The position numbers were made by a program, and so were the translations under genes. Source: JBDSTZ01 sp039927975 (lineage in GTDB: Bacteria; Pseudomonadota; Gammaproteobacteria; Burkholderiales; Burkholderiaceae_D). From it: a stretch of 10,417 nucleotides of DNA. Positions 6,504-10,417 of the stretch are shown here, in pieces. How positions within the stretch are numbered: the first letter of the stretch is position 1; every line of letters begins with the position of its first letter. The stretch covers positions 1 through 10,417 of the forward strand of contig JBDSTZ010000606.1 in NCBI GenBank assembly GCA_039927975.1, written 5' to 3'. Below the pieces are notes generated by a model, which saw nothing but the letters and a program-made list of their open reading frames with translations, was not told the origin of the DNA and searched no databases.

Positions 6504-8780
6504 TTAGCCGGTGACCTGATCTTCGGCCAGGTCGGTGGCCGGGTCAGGCTCGATGTCGCGCGGGCGGCCCGCGATCTCCTGCAGCAGGCTCAGAATCTGC
6601 TGCGGATCGGCCGGCTTTGCGATGTGGGCGTCGAAGCCGGCCTCGTAGGCACGCTCCTTGTCCTGCGGCTGGCCGTAGCCGGTCAGCGCGACCATCGTCG
6701 CCTGCGCGCAAGGCGGCAGCGCACGCAGGCGCCGCGCCAGCGCGTAACCGCTCATGTCCGGCAGGCCGATGTCGAGGATGAACACGTCGGGCCGCTCGAA
6801 CGCGGCCCATTCGAGCGCGCCGGCGGCGTCGTTGTAGGTGCAGACGTGGTGGCCGCCGGCCGCCGTCAGGAACAGCGACAGGCTGAGCGCGCCGTCGACA
6901 TTGTCGTCGACGATCATCACCCGCAGCGGCGCCAGCGCGGCCTCGACCCGGACCTGCGGCGCCGGCGATGTGCCGGGCGCCGGCGCGCTCCACGGCAGGG
7001 TGACGGTAAACAGGCTGCCCTGGTCGGGCCCGGCGCTGCGCACACCCACCGTGCCGCCGTGCAGCTGGACCAGGCTTTTCACCAGCGCCAGGCCCAGTCC
7101 CAGCCCGCCTTGCGAGCGGTCGGGCGTGCGTTCGCCCTGCGAGAACAGGTCGAAGATGCGCGGCAGCAGGTCCGGCGCGATGCCTTCGCCATTGTCCTGC
7201 ACCGTCACCACCACCGCGTCCTTGCCCGGCATCAGATTGAGCGTGATGCGCCCGTTCGGCCGGGTGTACTTGGCGGCGTTGTTGAGCAGGTTGGCGAAGA
7301 TCTGGATCAGGCGCGTCTGGTCGCCTTCGAGCAGCACGCCGGCCGCCGGCAGGTTCAGCACCAGTTGATGATGCTTGGCGTCGATCAGACCGTGGGTCTG
7401 TTCGACCGCGCGCTCGATCATCGCCTTGAGGTCGAGTTGTTCGAGGTTGAGCGACACCAGGCCGCGGGTGACGCGCGAGACGTCCAGCAGGTCGCCCAGC
7501 AGGCTGTTCATGTGCTCGACCTGGCGCGCGATCACCTCGCTGGCGTAGCGCACCCGGGCCGGATCGATCTGGGGCAGGCGCAGCAGCTGGGCGGCGGTGC
7601 TGATGGGCGCCAGCGGATTGCGCAGCTCGTGGCCGAGCATCGCCAGGAACTGGTCCTTGGCGCTGTTCTGCTGCTCGGCCATCAGGCGCGCGCGCTGTTC
7701 GCCTTCAAGCAGCGCCTGGCGTTCGAGTTCGGCGTGCTTGCGGTAGGCCTGGGCCTGCACCAGCTGGCGCCCGGCCGCGTGCAGGGCGCCATGCAGTTCG
7801 GCCACTTCGATTACCCGCGAGCGCAGCGCGGCGGGCGGCACGCCGCGTCCAAGCGCGGTGGCGGCGTCGACCGCGCGGCGGATCGAATTGACATGCAGAC
7901 GGCCGAAGAAGGCCGCCAGCCCCACCGCCAGCGAGGTCGCCGCCAGCAGGCCGAGCGCCGCCAGCAGCCAGGCGTGGCGCGCCGAACGGTCGATCAGGTC
8001 GACCGGCGCGGCCACCGCGATCGTCCAGCCCGACAGCGAAGAATGGGTGAAGGCGTCATAGGCCTCGACGCCTTCCAGCGTCGCGTGGCGGATCTGGCCC
8101 TGCGGCGCGCGGGCGGCCGCGGCGACCAGCTCGGGGCGCGCCGGCTTGCCGGCCAGCTCGTCGTTGTTCACATTGCGCGCGACAAAGCGGCCCTTGGTGT
8201 CGATGATCCCGACCACCCAGCCGGGCGGCACGTTGGCGCTGCGGATCAGCGCGTGGAAGTGCTCGGTGCTAAAGCCGTAGCTCAACACATAGCGCTGGCC
8301 CTGGTCGAGCGCCACGGGCACACTCAGCGAAGTGACCAGGCGCCGGGTGGCCGGCCCGAAAATGACGTCCGACACCATCGTGCGCTGGCGCGTCATGACC
8401 TGGCGCACCCGTTCGGCGCCGGCGCTCGGCAGCACCGGACTGCCTTTCGGCCGCACCGTGTTGATCAACTGGTTGGCCTGGCGGTCGAGCAGCACGCTCC
8501 AGCCGGTGGTGCCGCGGTCGGCCACCTGCGCCTCGTCGTAGAACGCGTCGAGCTTGCCGGCGGCGAGCGTGGGCGAGACCGCCAGCACCCGCAGCGCCGC
8601 TTCCGCGCTGTAGAGGTCGCGGTCGACCAGCAGCGCGATGCTGTGCGCGGTCTCGGTCAGGCCGCGCAGCGCGGCGTCCTTTTCGGCATTGCGCAGCATG
8701 TCCAGCGCCAGGCCGGAAAAGACAATCACGGGGACCAGGATGCCGGCGGCCAACAGGAACAGGTAAGCACGGATCCGCAT
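6504..8780 (-). CDS. Hybrid sensor histidine kinase with periplasmic Cache-like sensor and C-terminal receiver
   Basis: This 758-aa inner-membrane kinase is predicted to autophosphorylate on His and pass phosphate to its own receiver. From the ATG at 8780: membrane helix 1 (6-26), a periplasmic domain (about 30-262) resembling double Cache/PDC sensors, helix 2 (271-292), a HAMP-like linker and coiled coil (293-372), HisKA (375-440) with H384 in GHELRNPL, HATPase (about 485-597) with N box NLLNNAAKY (497-505), DNGEGI (529-534) and GGLGLGLALVK (558-568), then a receiver (620-735) with acidic pair D625/D626, phosphoacceptor D670, T700 and K722. All catalytic residues are intact. The frame could start at 8897, but that lies upstream of the predicted promoter, and Met at 8780 places the first helix at the N-terminus, so I use 8780. 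No strong Shine-Dalgarno sequence is seen. No output regulator or phosphotransfer protein is encoded nearby, so its target is unknown. Confidence 0.95.
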   Translation of the reverse strand: MRIRAYLFLLAAGILVPVIVFSGLALDMLRNAEKDAALRGLTETAHSIALLVDRDLYSAEAALRVLAVSPTLAAGKLDAFYDEAQVADRGTTGWSVLLDRQANQLINTVRPKGSPVLPSAGAERVRQVMTRQRTMVSDVIFGPATRRLVTSLSVPVALDQGQRYVLSYGFSTEHFHALIRSANVPPGWVVGIIDTKGRFVARNVNNDELAGKPARPELVAAAARAPQGQIRHATLEGVEAYDAFTHSSLSGWTIAVAAPVDLIDRSARHAWLLAALGLLAATSLAVGLAAFFGRLHVNSIRRAVDAATALGRGVPPAALRSRVIEVAELHGALHAAGRQLVQAQAYRKHAELERQALLEGEQRARLMAEQQNSAKDQFLAMLGHELRNPLAPISTAAQLLRLPQIDPARVRYASEVIARQVEHMNSLLGDLLDVSRVTRGLVSLNLEQLDLKAMIERAVEQTHGLIDAKHHQLVLNLPAAGVLLEGDQTRLIQIFANLLNNAAKYTRPNGRITLNLMPGKDAVVVTVQDNGEGIAPDLLPRIFDLFSQGERTPDRSQGGLGLGLALVKSLVQLHGGTVGVRSAGPDQGSLFTVTLPWSAPAPGTSPAPQVRVEAALAPLRVMIVDDNVDGALSLSLFLTAAGGHHVCTYNDAAGALEWAAFERPDVFILDIGLPDMSGYALARRLRALPPCAQATMVALTGYGQPQDKERAYEAGFDAHIAKPADPQQILSLLQEIAGRPRDIEPDPATDLAEDQVTG

Positions 8781-8829
8781 CTCAGGCCGGAAAAATGAAG
8801 GGGAAAAGAAGGTCGACAGGCATGCGGCG

Positions 8830-8859
8830 ATGATACCAAGGGAGCTCGCTCCAGGCCAA
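8830..8859 (-). promoter_or_regulatory. Predicted promoter of the hybrid histidine kinase
   Basis: The minus strand has a -35 of TTGGCC (8854-8859, four of six matches), an 18-bp spacer and a -10 of TATCAT (8830-8835, five of six matches), preceded by TGG, which makes an extended -10. Transcription would start near 8823, giving a leader of about 43 nt before the ATG at 8780. The spacer contains the perfect dyad GGAGC-TC-GCTCC (8841-8852), which may be an operator. Confidence 0.55.
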
Positions 8860-8929
8860 CAATTGTGTGGCGCAACGAGGCTAGACGGATACAGCACGGC
8901 GCCCCGGCGCAGGCCGGCCGCGCATCGGT

Positions 8930-8935
8930 TATGAT
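8930..8935 (+). promoter_or_regulatory. Predicted -10 of the NCS2 permease promoter
   Basis: TATGAT matches the TATAAT consensus at five of six bases and lies in a divergent intergenic region. No convincing -35 is seen at 16-18 bp, where the sequence is all G/C, so an activator may be needed. Transcription would start at about 8942, leaving a 44-nt leader before the GTG at 8986. This argues against an earlier GTG at 8944, which would sit almost on the transcript end. Confidence 0.45.
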
Positions 8936-8985
8936 CCTCACAAGTGACGAAACACCATCATCCACCTACCGACCGGGAGGCCCGC

Positions 8986-10284
8986 GTGGCGCTGCTCGAC
9001 AACTTCTTCAAGCTCGGCGAGAGCGGCACGACGGTACGCACCGAACTGGTGGCCGGCCTCACCACTTTCCTGACGATGGCCTACATCATCTTCGTCAACC
9101 CGGCCATCCTGGGCGACGCCGGCATGCCGAAAGACGCCGTGTTCGTCGCCACCTGCCTGGCCGCCGCCGCCGGCACCCTCGTCATGGCCTTGCTGGCCAA
9201 CTATCCGATCGGCATGGCGCCGGGCATGGGCCTGAACGCCTACTTCGCCTACGCGGTGGTGCTGGGCATGGGCGTTCCGTGGCAGAGCGCGCTGGGCGCG
9301 GTGTTCCTGTCCGGCTGCCTGTTCCTGCTGGTGAGCCTGGTCGGCCTGCGCGGGCTGATCGTGGCCGGCATCCCGCCCGCGCTGCGCACCGCCATCACGG
9401 TCGGCATCGGCCTGTTCCTCGCGCTGATCGCCTTGAAAAGCGCCGGCCTGGTGGTGGCCCATCCGGCCACCATGGTCAGCGCCGGCGACCTGCACAAGGC
9501 GCCGGCGCTGATGGCGCTGGCCGGCTTCCTGCTCATCGCCGCGCTCGACCACCTGCGCGTAAAAGGCGCGATCCTGATCGGCATCGTCGGCGTGACACTG
9601 CTCAGCTTTGTATTCGGCGGCAACAAGTTCGCCGGCGTGGTGTCGATGCCGCCGTCGCTGGCGCCCACCTTCCTCCAGCTCGACGTGCGCGGCGCGCTCG
9701 ACATCGGCATCCTCAACATCGTGCTGGTGTTCTTCCTGGTCGAACTGTTCGACGCTACCGGCACCCTGATGGGCGTGGCCAGCCGCGCCGGCCTGCTGGT
9801 GAGCGGCAAGATGGAAAGGCTCAACAAGGCGCTGCTGGCCGATAGCTGCGCCATCGTCGCCGGCGCCGCGCTCGGCACCTCCAGCACCACCGCCTATATC
9901 GAAAGCGCGGCCGGGGTGCAGGCCGGCGGGCGCACCGGGCTGACCGCGCTGGTGGTCGCGCTGCTGTTCCTGGCCTGCCTGTTCATCGCCCCGCTGGCGG
10001 CGGTGGTGCCGCCCTACGCCACCGCGCCGGCGCTGCTGTTCGTCGCCTGCCTGATGCTGCGCGAGCTGGTCGAGGTCGACTGGACCGACACCACCGAGAG
10101 CGTACCGGCCGCCGTCACCGCGCTGGTGATCCCCTTCACTTATTCGATCGCCCACGGCATCGCCTTCGGCTTCATCACCTACGCCGCGCTCAAGCTGCTG
10201 ACCGGGCGCTGGCGCGAGGTCAAGCCGGTGGTGTGGGGCATCGCCGTGGTCTTTATTTTGCGCTTCGCCTACCTGGGCGGATAA
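8986..10284 (+). CDS. NCS2 family purine (adenine/guanine/hypoxanthine) permease, AzgA-like
   Basis: The 432-aa polytopic inner-membrane protein is a proton-coupled importer of purine bases by family. Diagnostic AzgA-subfamily features are the N-terminal FFKLGESGTTVRTELVAGLT (7-26), NYPIGMAPGMGLNAYFAY (72-89), the acidic helix segment VELFDATGTLMGV (252-264), and GTSSTTAYIESAAG (297-310) followed by AGGRTGLTA (313-321). These last two segments line the substrate site in related transporters. About a dozen hydrophobic segments follow the NCS2 pattern. The start is the GTG at 8986 because GGGAGG (8975-8980) lies 5 nt upstream and homologues start close to this point; the GTG at 8944 in the same frame would add 14 residues including HHHPP, with no comparable site. 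The sequence alone does not say which purine is carried. The stop is 22 bp before the next gene, suggesting a shared transcript. Confidence 0.93.
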   Translation: MALLDNFFKLGESGTTVRTELVAGLTTFLTMAYIIFVNPAILGDAGMPKDAVFVATCLAAAAGTLVMALLANYPIGMAPGMGLNAYFAYAVVLGMGVPWQSALGAVFLSGCLFLLVSLVGLRGLIVAGIPPALRTAITVGIGLFLALIALKSAGLVVAHPATMVSAGDLHKAPALMALAGFLLIAALDHLRVKGAILIGIVGVTLLSFVFGGNKFAGVVSMPPSLAPTFLQLDVRGALDIGILNIVLVFFLVELFDATGTLMGVASRAGLLVSGKMERLNKALLADSCAIVAGAALGTSSTTAYIESAAGVQAGGRTGLTALVVALLFLACLFIAPLAAVVPPYATAPALLFVACLMLRELVEVDWTDTTESVPAAVTALVIPFTYSIAHGIAFGFITYAALKLLTGRWREVKPVVWGIAVVFILRFAYLGG

Positions 10285-10306
10285 GCGCTTTAACCCGAAA
10301 GCAGCC

Positions 10307-10417
10307 ATGCAACTACGTGACGCCACCGCCGCCGATGCCGCCGCCATCGCCGCCCTCTATAACCACTATGTGCTGACCACCGCAATCTCGTTCGAGGAAG
10401 AAGCGGTGTCCGAGGCC
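10307..10417 (+). CDS. N-terminus of a GNAT acetyltransferase, phosphinothricin/methionine-sulfoximine acetyltransferase-like (cut by window end)
   Basis: Only the first 37 residues are visible. They start at the ATG at 10307 and run open to the window edge. The opening MQLRDATAADAAAIAALYNH continues to YVLTTAISFEEE, the typical N-terminus of the Pat/MddA/YncA group (R-D-A-T..D..AI..IYNHYV..T..SFE). Members acetylate methionine sulfone, methionine sulfoximine or phosphinothricin with acetyl-CoA; the substrate here cannot be predicted. The gene begins 22 bp after the permease stop with no terminator between, so the two are probably cotranscribed. The Shine-Dalgarno sequence is weak. The acetyl-CoA binding motif lies outside the window. 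Confidence 0.85.
   Translation, partial: MQLRDATAADAAAIAALYNHYVLTTAISFEEEAVSEA

Noticed and set aside
5034..8798. A 1254-codon open frame on the plus strand opposite the acidic protein gene and the histidine kinase
   Set aside because: Its translation is His/Arg/Gln/Ala-rich low-complexity sequence of the kind produced opposite GC-rich genes. The minus strand encodes proteins with intact family motifs over the same bases. It also runs through an intergenic gap and has no ribosome binding site.
8936..8985. Purine riboswitch in the permease leader
   Set aside because: The leader is only about 44 nt, too short for the three-way junction of a guanine/adenine riboswitch, and none of the conserved loop sequences is visible.
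8938..10347. A 469-codon minus-strand frame opposite the permease
   Set aside because: The translation is His/Gln/Gly/Ala-rich repetitive sequence, and the opposite strand is a clear NCS2 permease.

Overview
The window is GC-rich (roughly two thirds G+C by eye), densely coded on both strands, and has long open frames opposite its real genes. Its gene types (a PAS-GGDEF-EAL protein, a hybrid histidine kinase, a cytochrome b561, an AzgA-like NCS2 permease and a Pat-like acetyltransferase) fit a free-living betaproteobacterium. An Oxalobacteraceae/Massilia-type organism is my best guess. That is inferred from codon style and gene content; there is no rRNA or marker gene to confirm it.

Layout, left to right. 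(1) 1-492, +: the C-terminal part of a gene that begins outside the window, followed by a strong GC hairpin. (2) 640-3657, +: a 1005-aa cytoplasmic c-di-GMP protein with four predicted PAS regions, a complete GGDEF domain with I-site and a near-complete EAL domain. Its N-terminus is made by a 15-bp tandem repeat. (3) 3658-4031: a 374-bp gap with no gene that I can support; its right end holds an AT-rich promoter-like patch. (4) 4032-4397, +: a small two-helix membrane protein of unknown function. (5) 4447-4992, -: a cytochrome b561, convergent with gene 4. (6) 5003-5162: a regulatory gap with a short terminator for the next gene and an FNR/Anr-type box upstream of the cytochrome. (7) 5163-6368, -: an acidic cytosolic protein of unknown function. 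(8) 6504-8780, -: a membrane-bound hybrid histidine kinase with its own receiver domain. (9) 8781-8985: a divergent promoter region. (10) 8986-10284, +: an NCS2 purine permease. (11) 10307 to the window edge, +: the start of a GNAT acetyltransferase, probably cotranscribed with the permease.

The main theme is signalling and respiration: two multi-domain sensors (c-di-GMP turnover and a phosphorelay kinase) flank a small electron-transfer cytochrome whose promoter looks oxygen-controlled. There is no mobile element, CRISPR array, tRNA or rRNA in the window. I found no convincing new multi-gene system. The most useful observations are the FNR-type promoter geometry upstream of the b561 gene, the coding minisatellite in the c-di-GMP gene, and start-site corrections for several genes.
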